Shown piece by piece: positions 22,439 to 31,881 of a DNA stretch of 33,308 nt. The stretch spans positions 1 to 33,308 of the forward strand of contig JAUZQK010000076.1 of assembly GCA_030951025.1 (NCBI GenBank), given 5' to 3'. How positions within the stretch are numbered: position 1 is the stretch's first letter; each line of letters begins with the position of its first letter. The notes under the pieces are model-generated. The model did not search any database. It saw only the letters and a program-made list of their open reading frames with translations, and was not told the DNA's origin. Position numbers and translations under genes: made by a program. This stretch comes from Mariprofundus sp. (GTDB taxonomy: Bacteria; Pseudomonadota; Zetaproteobacteria; Mariprofundales; Mariprofundaceae).

Positions 22439-23296
22439 TTAGCGAATATCAAAATGAATATTCTGTATGCCAGAGCCGCGCTGTAATTGGAGATCGAGTG
22501 CGGGGGCGCTCTTTAATTTAGCATAAATAGCCATGGCTTGAGCGGCATTGGTAATTTTCGCACCATTAATGGCCATAATAATATCACCATTTTGTAGGCC
22601 TGCTTGTTGATAAAGCGAGCCGGGCACGATGTTGCTGATGATGAAGCCGTTTATTTTACCGTTGGAAAAATTGGGTCTGGCGAGTGCTTGTGATAACAAT
22701 GCAGGCAGGTTTTGCAATTGCTGTTGCAGATGTTGTCGATTCATGCGTTTGTTAAGGCGTTGGGGTGGTGCTCGGGGTGCTGCGGTGGTTTGTCTATCCA
22801 GACGAGGCATGCTGGTGGAAACAATTGGCTTACCCTGCTCGAGAGAGATGCGCTCCAGGCTGCCATTGTGATCAATAATAATAGCATTGGCCTCTACTGT
22901 TTTGAGCACCACACCAGTCTGAATGTTATCGCCAATAAAAAAAACACTTTGTTTACCGCTCGGAGTAAGGGCAATAATGGCGGCAGAATGAGCGCCTGCT
23001 ACGACTGTGCCCAATAATTTAAGTGTTAACGGGGTCAGTGCAACGGTTTTTCTCTGTTGCACGACAGGAGCTACAGGCTGAATCTTTTTAGCTGCCTGAC
23101 CAAATAGTGTTGTCGCAACCATGCTGTTTAAGTCGGGTAATGTCTGTGCTGCTGTTTCGATGCTGTTGATGTTATTTGAAACAGCTGCTTCTTGTTCAGG
23201 CAATAACCAGCCAGCGACCAACCAGGCCAACAACACGACCAGAATAAACTCGCTTAACAAAGGCAATCGTTTTAATGCAGGTAATGCGAGTGTCAT
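22439..23296 (-). CDS. gspC: Type II secretion inner-membrane protein GspC
   Basis: This is a 285-residue product. GGAAAG precedes ATG 23296. There is one membrane segment (LLSEFILVVLLAWLVAGWLL), then a linker with ATTLFG, the homology-region domain (LTLKLLGTVVAG, SAAIIAL, QSVFFIGDNI, VLKTVEANAIIIDHNGSLER) that binds the GspD secretin, and a C-terminal PDZ-like domain (NGFIISNIVPGSLYQQAGLQ, NGDIIMAINGAKI). The middle linker is Gln/Arg/Pro-rich. GspC connects the inner-membrane platform to the outer-membrane secretin and takes part in substrate choice. It is the first gene of a minus-strand block gspC-gspN-lptG, divergent from the chemoreceptor. Confidence 0.9.
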   Translation of the reverse strand: MTLALPALKRLPLLSEFILVVLLAWLVAGWLLPEQEAAVSNNINSIETAAQTLPDLNSMVATTLFGQAAKKIQPVAPVVQQRKTVALTPLTLKLLGTVVAGAHSAAIIALTPSGKQSVFFIGDNIQTGVVLKTVEANAIIIDHNGSLERISLEQGKPIVSTSMPRLDRQTTAAPRAPPQRLNKRMNRQHLQQQLQNLPALLSQALARPNFSNGKINGFIISNIVPGSLYQQAGLQNGDIIMAINGAKITNAAQAMAIYAKLKSAPALDLQLQRGSGIQNIHFDIR

Positions 23297-23475
23297 TTAC
23301 TTTCCTTATGAATGTGTTGGCTTGTCAGTGATGCTTTGATCAGCGCTTCCTTCATGGCCGATGATCAATCTTTCGCATGGCTTCGGCAAGTGCTGCATCG
23401 ATCTGTGTCATTGGCATGTCATATAGTTGTGCATGATTTCTATTTGTTGTTTGATGAGACAGGTAAGGAGCTCAA

Positions 23476-25707
23476 ATGAAACCGGCTGCGTTTTTCAAGG
23501 TTCAAAGCCTACAGGCTAAAGCGATCATGGTGAGCATCTTCATGTTGGCTGCTTTGTTGTTTCTGGGTAAAACATCGATGGATGTGTCGGATGTATTTCA
23601 GGCCAGTAAACACATCGATCAATTGAACAGCAGCTTGCGCAAGCAGTTAATCCTTAATCGAATCGCCAGCCATTTGGGTTATGGCGGAGCCATTCATCAA
23701 TTCAAGGATTATGAGATTCGTCGTCGGGATAGTTATCATGCACGCGCTTTGGGTGAGCTGGCCGCAGTTAAAACACTGCTTCATGCTTATCAAAATATAG
23801 GTGCGATCAGTAGCCAGGAGAATGAGCAGTTACAGTTATTGAGGCAATTGGATGAGCTGATGACATCCAGTTTGCGGCCGATGAAACAGATGATTAAGGA
23901 GCGTATCAGTAGCGGAGAAATCGATACGCAGTTGGCAATCGATGTTCAACCATATCGACAGGCTTTGGATACGCTGTTTGGCTTGCTCAAACAGCAGCAG
24001 ATGGAATATTTGCAGACCTTGACTCAGGTCATGCCACAATTGGCCGGTCGTTTTTCTGTGATTGAAGCAGATATACGCAGCATGGGAGAAATATACCTTG
24101 GCATGGGTTTTGGTGGCATTATCCATGTGTTTAAAAACTACCTGCTGCATCCGCAAGCCAGTATCGATATGGGTGCTTACAGGCAGGAGATCAATCAATT
24201 GACTGAGTCACTTGCCCGTTTGGCACATTCAGGTCATGAGCCGGTGAATACTCAGCACACAGTTCGATTTGATGAAGTTCGGCCTGAAACAACCGAGATA
24301 GAAAGCACAGAAATGCAGGCTCATGAGCAGCAGCAACAGATTGTACAAGAGCTAGCCAGTTTGCCGGCTGCCTATCAGCAGGCCATGCAGCAGGCTCAAG
24401 GTCTATATCGGGCAGGTAAACCGCTGTCTGTTACGGCGCGTAAAAGTAGAGTGAAAGCAGATAAACAATATATGCACAATCTGGATGCACTCAATCAGAT
24501 TTTGGTACAGCAGTATTTGTTTCAGCAACAGCAGAGTCATACGTATCTGGAGGCCATTGTGTGGCACAGTCAGCAGCAATTGCTGATCAGTATTGTGGTC
24601 TTGTTGAGCTGTATTTTATTGGCTATTTTCCTGTTCGCTATCCAGATGCCACGCTTGATGTCGAAAAGCATCGCTGCGGTGGCAATGGTGACAGGGCATC
24701 ATGGAACTCAATTGCATTCTCTGGCAAGCAGGCGCGATGAGTTTGGTTTGTTGGCGCGTGCAATTGAGCAGTCTGGAGCGGTGTTGGTGGAACAAGAGCA
24801 AGAGCGTCAGCAACAGCTTGAGGTAGAGCGATTGGCCATTGAAAATAGGCAAAGACAGGAGCGTGTGAGTCAGCGCAATCAAATGGCTGATGATTTTGAA
24901 GCAACGCTGGGTCAAATTATTGCAGGTATTGCCCAGCAGGTGGAATTCGCGCGCCAGTGTGCTGTTGAGGTGGCCAGTAAGTCGGAACAACTGATGCAGC
25001 AATCATCGGATGTGCGTGAAGATAGCCGGCAGGGTATTGTATTGGTTGAATCAACAGAACATGCATCCACCAATCTGCATGGTGCGATTATGGATATGGG
25101 GGGTAAAACTGCCCATGCCAGTGATATCGCCAATCAGGCCATGAACGATACCAAAGAGATTAATGCGATGGTCAAACGCCTGGATGATGTATCACGGCGT
25201 GTTGAGTCGGTGATCAAAGGAATCAGTAATGTGGCCGTGAATACCCGTGTGTTGGCCATGAATGCCACCATTGAAGCGGCATCTGCTGGTGAGGCTGGAA
25301 AGGGGTTTGCGGTGGTGGCACAGGAAGTTAAAGAGCTGGCTGTCGAATCATCGCAGGCAGTAAAAAATATTGCTGAGGAAATGGCATATATGCAGCAGGA
25401 AATTGTTGCGACCGCTGATATCTTGCAAAACACCGCTGATAAAATCAATCATATCCATGAAAGTACGCAGACTGTGGCAGCATCGGTGCGTACGCAGGTG
25501 CAATCCATTGAGCTGATGAGCAAGGATGCCCACGCTGCGAGTAGCAGCATGCAAGGGGTAATCGAAATCATGCGGATATTGTCCGTCTCGGCCAGTGAAT
25601 CTGAATTGGCTTCAAATAAATTGCGTGGTGCGATTGAGCATGTGCATGAAAAAACCGATGATGCCAATGTACAGTTGCATCAGTTTCTGGATAATATACG
25701 TGCTTAA
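23476..25707 (+). CDS. Methyl-accepting chemotaxis protein with a duplicated GxGGxIHxFK motif
   Basis: This is a 743-residue product. AAGGAG precedes ATG 23476. Membrane segments are at residues 16-31 and about 368-390, enclosing a periplasmic sensor of about 335 residues, which is larger than a simple four-helix bundle. The sensor holds GYGGAIHQFKDY (68-79) and GFGGIIHVFKNY (211-222), two copies of the same motif 143 residues apart, so the domain is probably duplicated. After the second membrane segment a HAMP-like stretch and a coiled coil lead to the signalling tip (NTRVLAMNATIEAASAGEAG then KGFAVVAQEVKELAVES), which contacts CheA and CheW. The signal sensed is unknown. No che genes are nearby, so it should work with a chemotaxis pathway encoded elsewhere. 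Confidence 0.93.
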   Translation: MKPAAFFKVQSLQAKAIMVSIFMLAALLFLGKTSMDVSDVFQASKHIDQLNSSLRKQLILNRIASHLGYGGAIHQFKDYEIRRRDSYHARALGELAAVKTLLHAYQNIGAISSQENEQLQLLRQLDELMTSSLRPMKQMIKERISSGEIDTQLAIDVQPYRQALDTLFGLLKQQQMEYLQTLTQVMPQLAGRFSVIEADIRSMGEIYLGMGFGGIIHVFKNYLLHPQASIDMGAYRQEINQLTESLARLAHSGHEPVNTQHTVRFDEVRPETTEIESTEMQAHEQQQQIVQELASLPAAYQQAMQQAQGLYRAGKPLSVTARKSRVKADKQYMHNLDALNQILVQQYLFQQQQSHTYLEAIVWHSQQQLLISIVVLLSCILLAIFLFAIQMPRLMSKSIAAVAMVTGHHGTQLHSLASRRDEFGLLARAIEQSGAVLVEQEQERQQQLEVERLAIENRQRQERVSQRNQMADDFEATLGQIIAGIAQQVEFARQCAVEVASKSEQLMQQSSDVREDSRQGIVLVESTEHASTNLHGAIMDMGGKTAHASDIANQAMNDTKEINAMVKRLDDVSRRVESVIKGISNVAVNTRVLAMNATIEAASAGEAGKGFAVVAQEVKELAVESSQAVKNIAEEMAYMQQEIVATADILQNTADKINHIHESTQTVAASVRTQVQSIELMSKDAHAASSSMQGVIEIMRILSVSASESELASNKLRGAIEHVHEKTDDANVQLHQFLDNIRA

Positions 25708-25824
25708 GAAAGCTCTTGTTTAAAAACGCCCTCATGCTGAATTCGCAGGAAACGGAATCGTAATTGTCATTTTTTATATTGCTTTATGGCGCTGTTCGTG
25801 AGGCATCGCTACACTGCCGACCCA

Positions 25825-27642
25825 ATGACTAAGATAAAACAATCCCATATACGTAACTTTTCTATTATTGCCCATATTGATCATGGCAAATCTACCCTCG
25901 CTGATCGCTTGATTGAGGTGACGGGTACATTGAGCGAACGCGAGATGAAAACCAATCAGGTGCTCGATTCGATGGAGCTGGAGCAGGAGCGCGGCATTAC
26001 CATCAAGTCGCAGACGGCTACCCTGAATTATACAGCTAGCGATGGTGAGACCTATCAATTGAATCTCATCGACACACCCGGTCATGTGGATTTTACTTAT
26101 GAAGTATCACGCTCATTGCAGGCTTGTGAGGGCGCATTGCTGATTGTCGATGCGGCGCAAGGGGTAGAAGCGCAGACCTTGGCCAATGTGTATCTGGCCA
26201 TGGATAATGATCTCGAAATTATTCCGGTGATCAATAAAATTGACCTGCCGAGCGCTGATATCGAAGAGGCCAAACGCCAGATTGAAGATGTGATTGGGAT
26301 CGATGCATCGTATGCCATTCCGGTATCGGCCAAGACCGGTGTGGGCATCAATGATGTGCTTGAAGCGATTGTAAAACATGTGCCGCCACCGGAGAATCGG
26401 GATGATCAACCACTCAGGGCGCTGGTGGTGGATTCATGGTTCGATGCCTATGTCGGTGCAATGGCCTTGGTGCGTGTGGTCGATGGTGTGCTTAAAAAAG
26501 GCGATAGAATTCGTTTGATGTCGATGCCGACAGCGGCGAGTTATGAAGTACAGGATGTGGGTTACTTTGTACCCACACCATTTTCAACACCGCAACTGGC
26601 ATCAGGTTCGGTGGGCTTCTTAACCGGCGGCATCAAGAAACTGGCCGATTTGAAGGTCGGCGATACAGTGACAACGTTGAAAAACGCTTCGGTTGATCCC
26701 TTACCCGGCTACCGTGAGCCCAAAGCGATGGTGTTCTCAGGCCTCTATCCGGTCGATTCAGCCGATTACAATGATCTGCGTGATTCGTTGGAAAAACTGA
26801 ATATGAATGATCCGGCCTTCACCTTTGAAGCGGAAAATTCAACAGCGCTGGGTTTGGGTTTTCGTTGCGGCTTCCTGGGCATGCTGCACATGGAAATTGT
26901 GCAGGAGCGATTGGAGCGTGAATACAATCTCGATTTGATCACGACTGCGCCGAGCGTTATTTATCGCATCCATAAGTCCGATGGCGAAACAATAGAAATT
27001 TCCAATCCGAGTGAGTTTCCTGACCCGCAGGAGATTGATCGCATTGAAGAGCCTACCGTATTGGCCAATATTTTTATGCCGGAAGAGTTTGTCGGCGCAT
27101 TGATGAAGCTGTGTCAGGAACGGCGTGGCATGCAGCAGGATATGAAATTTATTGGTGAGGGCAGGGTGATGCTGACCTACCGTTTGCCGTTGGCTGAGAT
27201 GGTGATTGATTTTTATGATCGTTTGAAATCGGTGTCACGCGGCTATGCTTCGATGGATTATGAGTTGTCCGATTTTTCGGAAGATGATGTGGTCAAGCTC
27301 GATGTGTTGGTGCATGCGGAACCGGTCGATGCGCTGTCGTTGATTGTACACCGCTCGATTGCTGAAACTCGCGGCCGTGATCTGGTGAAAAAACTGCGTC
27401 AGTTGATTCCTCGCCATCAGTTTGATGTGCCATTGCAGGCGGCCATTGGTGGTCGTATTTTGGCGCGTGAAACGATCAAGGGCGTGCGTAAAAATGTCAC
27501 TGCCAAATGTTACGGTGGTGATATAAGCCGCAAGCGTAAACTACTGGAAAAACAGAAGAAAGGTAAAAAGCGTATGAAGTCAATTGGTAATGTGGAAGTG
27601 CCGCAAGAAGCGTTTTTGGCTGTGCTGAAATTGAACGAATAG
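25825..27642 (+). CDS. lepA: Elongation factor 4 (LepA), back-translocating GTPase
   Basis: This is a 605-residue product if it begins at ATG 25825 ([20 protein letters not shown]), which matches the family start. An in-frame ATG at 25786 adds 13 residues without a better ribosome site. The GTPase motifs are AHIDHGKST, the RGITIKSQT switch I, DTPGHVDF and NKIDLPSAD. The LepA-specific C-terminal domain ([20 protein letters not shown] onwards) ends in [20 protein letters not shown] with the normal tail [16 protein letters not shown]. LepA acts on ribosomes during initiation or stalled elongation. It is the first gene of the conserved lepA-lepB-rnc-era series, although 245 bp with repeats separates it from lepB. 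Confidence 0.98.
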   Translation: MTKIKQSHIRNFSIIAHIDHGKSTLADRLIEVTGTLSEREMKTNQVLDSMELEQERGITIKSQTATLNYTASDGETYQLNLIDTPGHVDFTYEVSRSLQACEGALLIVDAAQGVEAQTLANVYLAMDNDLEIIPVINKIDLPSADIEEAKRQIEDVIGIDASYAIPVSAKTGVGINDVLEAIVKHVPPPENRDDQPLRALVVDSWFDAYVGAMALVRVVDGVLKKGDRIRLMSMPTAASYEVQDVGYFVPTPFSTPQLASGSVGFLTGGIKKLADLKVGDTVTTLKNASVDPLPGYREPKAMVFSGLYPVDSADYNDLRDSLEKLNMNDPAFTFEAENSTALGLGFRCGFLGMLHMEIVQERLEREYNLDLITTAPSVIYRIHKSDGETIEISNPSEFPDPQEIDRIEEPTVLANIFMPEEFVGALMKLCQERRGMQQDMKFIGEGRVMLTYRLPLAEMVIDFYDRLKSVSRGYASMDYELSDFSEDDVVKLDVLVHAEPVDALSLIVHRSIAETRGRDLVKKLRQLIPRHQFDVPLQAAIGGRILARETIKGVRKNVTAKCYGGDISRKRKLLEKQKKGKKRMKSIGNVEVPQEAFLAVLKLNE

Positions 27643-27660
27643 GGAGACCTAAAAGCTTTA

Positions 27661-27845
27661 ACCACAGAGCACGCAGAGTAAGGCAGGAAAGTTTTTAGAT
27701 AAGAAATTGCATATTGGAGCGAAGAAGGTTCTCTAATCGGACATTCTTATTATATCTGGTTTTAGCTTTTACTCTGCGTAACCTTGCGCCAAGGTGAATC
27801 GAGCTTGCGAGAGAGTGGGAGCGCTGGGGTAACTCTGCGGTAAAT
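27661..27845. repeat. Inverted ACCACAGAG-type repeats between lepA and lepB
   Basis: ACCACAGAG...CGCAGAGTAA at 27661-27681 faces an inverted partner at 27769-27843 (TTACTCTGCGTAAC, then TAACTCTGCGGT). The inverted copy is split by about 51 bp (27783-27833), and GTAAC occurs on both sides of the split (27778-27782 and 27829-27833). No ORF of note lies in the 245-bp gap, and the lepB ribosome site (AGGAAGG) follows near 27876-27882. Confidence 0.6.
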
Positions 27846-27887
27846 ATTTTGGTTGATTGTAATGAACGTTAAACACAGGAAGGTAAA

Positions 27888-28559
27888 ATGAGTGAAAATA
27901 AAAAACCAGTCTGGCGCGAATGGATTGAAAGTCTGATCATTATTGCCTTGTTGGCGATTGTGATTCGTAGTTTTATCGTCGCGCCGTTTAAAATCCCATC
28001 ATCCAGCATGGTGCCTACCCTGGAGATCGGTGATTATTTGTTTGTGCTGCGTTATCCCTATGGTTTTAAAATTCCGTTGACCGATATTCAACTGATGCCA
28101 AAAGAAGTGACACGCGGTGATGTGGCGGTGTTTGTCTATCCAGAAGATAAGAGCAAAGATTATATCAAGCGCATTGTGGGTATTCCGGGTGATCGCATCG
28201 TTTACCGTGATAATAAGCTGAGTGTGAATGGTACGCTGATGCCTTTGGAATCCAAGGGTAACCGCACTTATTTCATGCAGGGTGGCAATGTGGATGTGTC
28301 CGGCCTGTTTGTGGAAGATTTTGATGGCATCAAACACTTCGTGCTGCGTAAGGATTATTCGATTAAAGATGGTGAATGGACTGTGCCTGAGGGCATGTAT
28401 TTCGCCATGGGTGATAACCGTAACAATTCACGCGACTCACGTTTCTGGGGCTTTGTGCCGCAGGCTTATATGGTCGGTCGCGCAGCGATTGTCTGGTGGT
28501 CATGGGATCATTCGACCAGTTCGGTGCGTTGGGATCGTATCGGACACGTGATTGAATAA
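27888..28559 (+). CDS. lepB: Signal peptidase I
   Basis: This 223-residue inner-membrane protease removes signal peptides from Sec and Tat substrates, which would include the SCPU subunits here. AGGAAGG precedes ATG 27888. There is one N-terminal membrane segment (residues 13-31), then the catalytic serine S40 in PSSSMVPTL, the general-base lysine K94 in DYIKRIVGIPGD, and box E in GDNRNNSRDSRFWGFVP. It is shorter than the E. coli enzyme (324 residues), which has two membrane segments, and is like the common one- to two-segment form of other bacteria. The next gene follows within 5 bp. Confidence 0.97.
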   Translation: MSENKKPVWREWIESLIIIALLAIVIRSFIVAPFKIPSSSMVPTLEIGDYLFVLRYPYGFKIPLTDIQLMPKEVTRGDVAVFVYPEDKSKDYIKRIVGIPGDRIVYRDNKLSVNGTLMPLESKGNRTYFMQGGNVDVSGLFVEDFDGIKHFVLRKDYSIKDGEWTVPEGMYFAMGDNRNNSRDSRFWGFVPQAYMVGRAAIVWWSWDHSTSSVRWDRIGHVIE

Positions 28560-28563
28560 AACG

Positions 28564-29070
28564 ATGTTGGCTGCAAGGGCTGAATTTGATCAGACTGTGT
28601 CTAATCAAATTATATCCAATCAGATCGAAACAGGCTTTTCAGTTGTAAAAATGCTGTTTTGGTTGGCTGTGATTGGTTTCGTGTTTGTTAATGGTTCCGC
28701 TGTTGGGCTGGCTTATTATAATAATACAAAAGTGCAGGATAGTTTTGATCATTTAAGTCGCAAAATGCCTGCAGCGGCTGAGCCTGAAATCAGGTTGAAA
28801 CTGCAAGAAGTGTTTCATGTGCAATACATCGATAAAAAAGATTTACCGGATGAATTTTATGATGCATTGCAAATTAAAACGACAGGTCAGGGTTTTGAAA
28901 TTTCATCGGCATACATGGTGACAGTCTGGCCGTTTGGCAGGGTGGAAGAAAGGGATGAGTTTGGTGAATATGATCCCGAAAACTTAACGGGACTGGAGAG
29001 TTTAAGAGATAAAACACGTATTGATTTGTTTTTTAAGCCGTATGCGATTTCACCCGTGGAAAATCAATAA
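28564..29070 (+). CDS. DUF4845-like membrane protein
   Basis: This 168-residue product begins at ATG 28564; an in-frame TTG at 28552 would overlap lepB. One membrane segment lies near residues 31-51 (MLFWLAVIGFVFVNGSAVGL), followed by a periplasmic part (AYYNNTKVQDSFDHLSRKM, then EIRLKLQEVFHVQYIDKKDL, and GFEISSAYMVTVWPFGRVEE). The position between lepB and rnc, the single N-terminal segment followed by YYN, and a strand pair near the end all fit the DUF4845 family, which occupies this same slot in many proteobacteria. The role is unknown. The stop codon overlaps the rnc start (TAATG), so translation is coupled. Confidence 0.75.
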   Translation: MLAARAEFDQTVSNQIISNQIETGFSVVKMLFWLAVIGFVFVNGSAVGLAYYNNTKVQDSFDHLSRKMPAAAEPEIRLKLQEVFHVQYIDKKDLPDEFYDALQIKTTGQGFEISSAYMVTVWPFGRVEERDEFGEYDPENLTGLESLRDKTRIDLFFKPYAISPVENQ

Positions 29071-29765
29071 TGCCCGATGACTTGAAGCATTTGCAAACAT
29101 CTATTGATTATGTGTTTGCGGATGTGCAATTGTTACAACGCGCTTTAACGCATCGCTCAGCCAATCAAACAAAACATCATGATCATATGGAGCGTTTGGA
29201 GTTTCTCGGTGATGCTGTACTGGGCTTGGTGATCTCGGCTTATTTGCATGAGCATTTTCCGGCTAAACCTGAAGGGGATTTATCACGTATGCGGGCAGCC
29301 TTGGTGCGTAAGGAAAGTCTGTTGCGTATTGCGGTCAGATGGAATCTGGTTGTGTATTTGAATGTGGGTGAAAGTGAGCGACAGGAGCGGGGTGGGTCTA
29401 ATTCCTCATGCATCAAATCACCATCGATATCGGCCAATGCTGTTGAGGCGGTAATTGGTGCTGTATTTGAAGATGGCGGTTGGGCTGCGGCGCACAAGTT
29501 GGTGATGCAGGCCTGGCAGGATATGTTCAAGGGTATTGGTGATGTCGATACACGCGATGCCAAAAGCCGTTTGCAGGAGTTAACCCAGGCCAAAGGCTGG
29601 GGTTTACCTGAATATAGCTTGCTCGATGCAGGGGTAGGGCAATCGCCGCGTTTTGAGGCTCAGTGCAGGGTTAATGGAGAATTGTTTGCACGCGGACGTG
29701 GAGAGCGAAAGAAATTGGCCGAAATTGAAGCGGCGGAGAAAGCATGGCGACAACTGAAGACATAA
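29070..29765 (+). CDS. rnc: Ribonuclease III
   Basis: This 231-residue product is close to the E. coli length (226). It cuts double-stranded RNA, including rRNA precursors and structured mRNAs. The signature ERLEFLGDAVLGLVIS carries the catalytic Glu and Asp. The second acidic site is in NAVEAVIGAVFEDGGW. The C-terminal double-stranded-RNA binding domain begins at DAKSRLQELTQAKGWGLPEY and ends in GRGERKKLAEIEAAEKAWRQ. It overlaps the preceding stop codon by 1 base and the era start by 22 bases, so the operon is tightly coupled. Confidence 0.98.
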   Translation: MPDDLKHLQTSIDYVFADVQLLQRALTHRSANQTKHHDHMERLEFLGDAVLGLVISAYLHEHFPAKPEGDLSRMRAALVRKESLLRIAVRWNLVVYLNVGESERQERGGSNSSCIKSPSISANAVEAVIGAVFEDGGWAAAHKLVMQAWQDMFKGIGDVDTRDAKSRLQELTQAKGWGLPEYSLLDAGVGQSPRFEAQCRVNGELFARGRGERKKLAEIEAAEKAWRQLKT

Positions 29766-30721
29766 ATAAAAGCCAACAACCGAACAAGGCATCGGAGCTC
29801 GGTAAAGACAACAAGGAAACCCCTTATCATTGCGGCACAGTCGCCTTGCTTGGTGTGCCCAATGTCGGTAAATCTACACTGATGAATCGTATTATTGGTG
29901 CCAAGGTGGCGATAGTAACACCCAAGCCGCAAACCACTCGGCACCGTATTTTGGGTATCCATACCGATGAGCAGCGTCAGATTATTTTTGTCGATACACC
30001 GGGGATTCATAAAGGTGCGCAACAGCTCAATCGTAATATGGTACGGGTAGCCTATGCTGCCGCTGAAGAGGCCGATGTATTGGCGATTATGCAGGATGCG
30101 AGTAAACCCTTGGACATGCCGACCAAAAAGCTGATCGAACGCTTTGCTGACGGACGTTTGAAACAGCCGCGTATTCATGTACTCAATAAAGTGGATCGGG
30201 CGGATAAGTCGCGCTTGTTGCCACGTTTAAAACAGCTTCAACAATTGGATCCGGGTGCAAAAGCCTATATTCCAGTTTCAGCCCGTAAGGGCACACAGAC
30301 CGATAGTTTGCTCAAAGAATTGACCAAATACCTGCCTGAGCAGCCGGCAATCCATGATCCCGACTGGTTTACTGATCAGAGCCAGCGCCAGTTGGCTGGC
30401 GAATATGTGCGTGAGCAGGTGTTTTTGTCCATGCATCAGGAAATCCCCTTTCAAACAGCGGTAGATATTGAACGTTTTGAAGATCTGGGTGATATCATTG
30501 AAATCGAAGCGGTGATTCTGGTCGGTAGTGAACGGCATAAGCCGATGTTGATCGGTAAAGGCGGTGGCGGCATGAAAGCTGTTGGCACCAAAGCGCGTTT
30601 GGGTTTGGAAGAAATATTGGGCTGCCGTGTGCGCCTCAATATCTGGGTCAAGGTGGATGAAGACTGGTTTGATCATCCGGGTAAGTTGATTGAGCTTGGT
30701 CTGGGTGCAGGGAATGAATAA
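29744..30721 (+). CDS. era: GTPase Era
   Basis: This is a 325-residue product. The GTPase motifs are G37-VPNVGKST (P-loop), the PQTTRH switch, DTPGIHKG and NKVD. The C-terminal KH domain contains the VGSERHKPMLIGKGGGGMKA loop that binds 16S rRNA near its 3' end. Era assists 30S ribosome maturation. The first 30 residues are a polar extension beyond the usual Era start. The reading frame and the ATG at 29744, inside the rnc end, support it, but a shorter start cannot be excluded. It is followed 18 bp later by lolD. Confidence 0.97.
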   Translation: MATTEDINKSQQPNKASELGKDNKETPYHCGTVALLGVPNVGKSTLMNRIIGAKVAIVTPKPQTTRHRILGIHTDEQRQIIFVDTPGIHKGAQQLNRNMVRVAYAAAEEADVLAIMQDASKPLDMPTKKLIERFADGRLKQPRIHVLNKVDRADKSRLLPRLKQLQQLDPGAKAYIPVSARKGTQTDSLLKELTKYLPEQPAIHDPDWFTDQSQRQLAGEYVREQVFLSMHQEIPFQTAVDIERFEDLGDIIEIEAVILVGSERHKPMLIGKGGGGMKAVGTKARLGLEEILGCRVRLNIWVKVDEDWFDHPGKLIELGLGAGNE

Positions 30722-30739
30722 CATCTTCGGAGTGCAGTC

Positions 30740-31426
30740 ATGACTGAGCCCTTATTAAAAGTCACGAATCTGCACAGGTATTTTTCTGCTGCAGCGGGTA
30801 AGTTGCATATTCTTCAGGGTGTGGAATTTGAAGTGCAAGAGGGTGAGTTTTTAGCCATTGTCGGTGAGTCCGGCTCGGGTAAATCCACCATGTTGCAGCT
30901 GTTGGGCACACTCGAGCAGCCCGATGAAGGTGAAGTACGTATTGATGGTGAGCTCATCCATGGGCTGGGCTCAAATCGAGAGGCCAAACTGCGCAATGAA
31001 AAAATCGGCTTTGTTTATCAGGCGCATCATTTGATTCCGGAATTAACCGCTCTGGAAAATGTAACCCTGCCATTGTTGGTGCAGGGCATGGATGCAGCGC
31101 AGGCAGCGCAGCGCGGGTTGGATTTGCTGACGCGTTTGAAGATGGCGGACAGGGCACAGCATGTGCCTGGAAAGCTCTCCGGCGGTGAAGCGCAGCGGGT
31201 GGCTGTTGCCAGATCATTATCAACCCGGCCACGCTTGTTGTTGGCAGATGAGCCGACCGGTAATCTGGATGAACGCACAGCTCAGGAGGTGTTTGAATTG
31301 TTGCGCTTGCTGTGTCAGGAAGAGCGTGCTGCAGTGGTCATGGTGACCCACAGTAAATCCTTGGCAAAAGCCTGTGATCGGGTATTACGCCTGCATGATG
31401 GGCGACTTGTAAGACTGGATTCCTAA
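30740..31426 (+). CDS. lolD: Lipoprotein-releasing ABC transporter ATPase
   Basis: This 228-residue product is an ATPase with Walker [11 protein letters not shown]-loop [17 protein letters not shown], signature [15 protein letters not shown], Walker [14 protein letters not shown] and H-loop MVTHS. The [14 protein letters not shown] stretch is characteristic of LolD and MacB-type proteins. LolD powers release of outer-membrane lipoproteins from the inner membrane with LolC/E. No permease gene is adjacent, so lolC/E must be elsewhere. The general MacB/FtsE-like group cannot be fully excluded from the sequence. It lies 18 bp after era on the same strand. Confidence 0.85.
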   Translation: MTEPLLKVTNLHRYFSAAAGKLHILQGVEFEVQEGEFLAIVGESGSGKSTMLQLLGTLEQPDEGEVRIDGELIHGLGSNREAKLRNEKIGFVYQAHHLIPELTALENVTLPLLVQGMDAAQAAQRGLDLLTRLKMADRAQHVPGKLSGGEAQRVAVARSLSTRPRLLLADEPTGNLDERTAQEVFELLRLLCQEERAAVVMVTHSKSLAKACDRVLRLHDGRLVRLDS

Positions 31427-31501
31427 GTCAGCAGAGCTCGCGAAGTTGTTTTTGAGGTCATTAAAAAACAGCCAATCATTATTTTATGATCATGAAAAGC
31501 T

Positions 31502-31529
31502 TTGACAGATTAAAGAGTTCTGATAATCT
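31502..31529 (+). promoter_or_regulatory. Possible ihfA promoter
   Basis: TTGACA at 31502-31507 is a perfect -35. The best -10 candidates, GATAAT (31522-31527, 14-base spacer) or TAATCT (31524-31529, 16-base spacer), are imperfect in spacing or sequence. It lies in the 170-bp gap before ihfA. Confidence 0.35.
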
Positions 31530-31596
31530 TCACATGTTGTTTCTAACGGGCATGGGTAATAGCCTGAATTAATTTATGTTTTGTGGGTGAGGGAAA

Positions 31597-31881
31597 GTGA
31601 CCAAAGCTGAGATTGCCAAGATTGTTCATGAACGTGTGGGGCTAACTAAAAAAGAGTCGGCTCAAATCGTTGAATCCGTATTGGATGTGATGCGGCAATC
31701 ACTCGAGCAGGGTGACAATGTCAAACTCTCGGGCTTTGGTCATTTTATTGTGCGCCAAAAGCATGCTCGGCGCGGCCGCAACCCCAAGACAGGCGAAGAT
31801 ATTACCATCGCTCCACGTTCCGTAGTGACCTTTCGTGCCAGTCCATTGCTCAAGAAAAAACTACTTGGAGCCGATGAGTGA
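31597..31881 (+). CDS. ihfA: Integration host factor subunit alpha
   Basis: This 94-residue product begins at GTG 31597 with GTGAGGGA upstream. It bends DNA in recombination, replication and gene control as a heterodimer with IhfB. The HU/IHF fold is plain: MTKAEIAKIVHERVGLTKKE, NVKLSGFGHFIVRQKHARRG (the FG[HN]F strand and basic arm) and RNPKTGEDITIAPRSVVTFR. The RNPKTGE arm tip with Pro is the minor-groove intercalation site. The length and ALPHA-type TKAEIA start favour IhfA over HU. It overlaps the MerR-family gene start by 4 bases (GTGA), an arrangement known for ihfA and a MerR-type gene in many proteobacteria. Confidence 0.92.
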   Translation: MTKAEIAKIVHERVGLTKKESAQIVESVLDVMRQSLEQGDNVKLSGFGHFIVRQKHARRGRNPKTGEDITIAPRSVVTFRASPLLKKKLLGADE

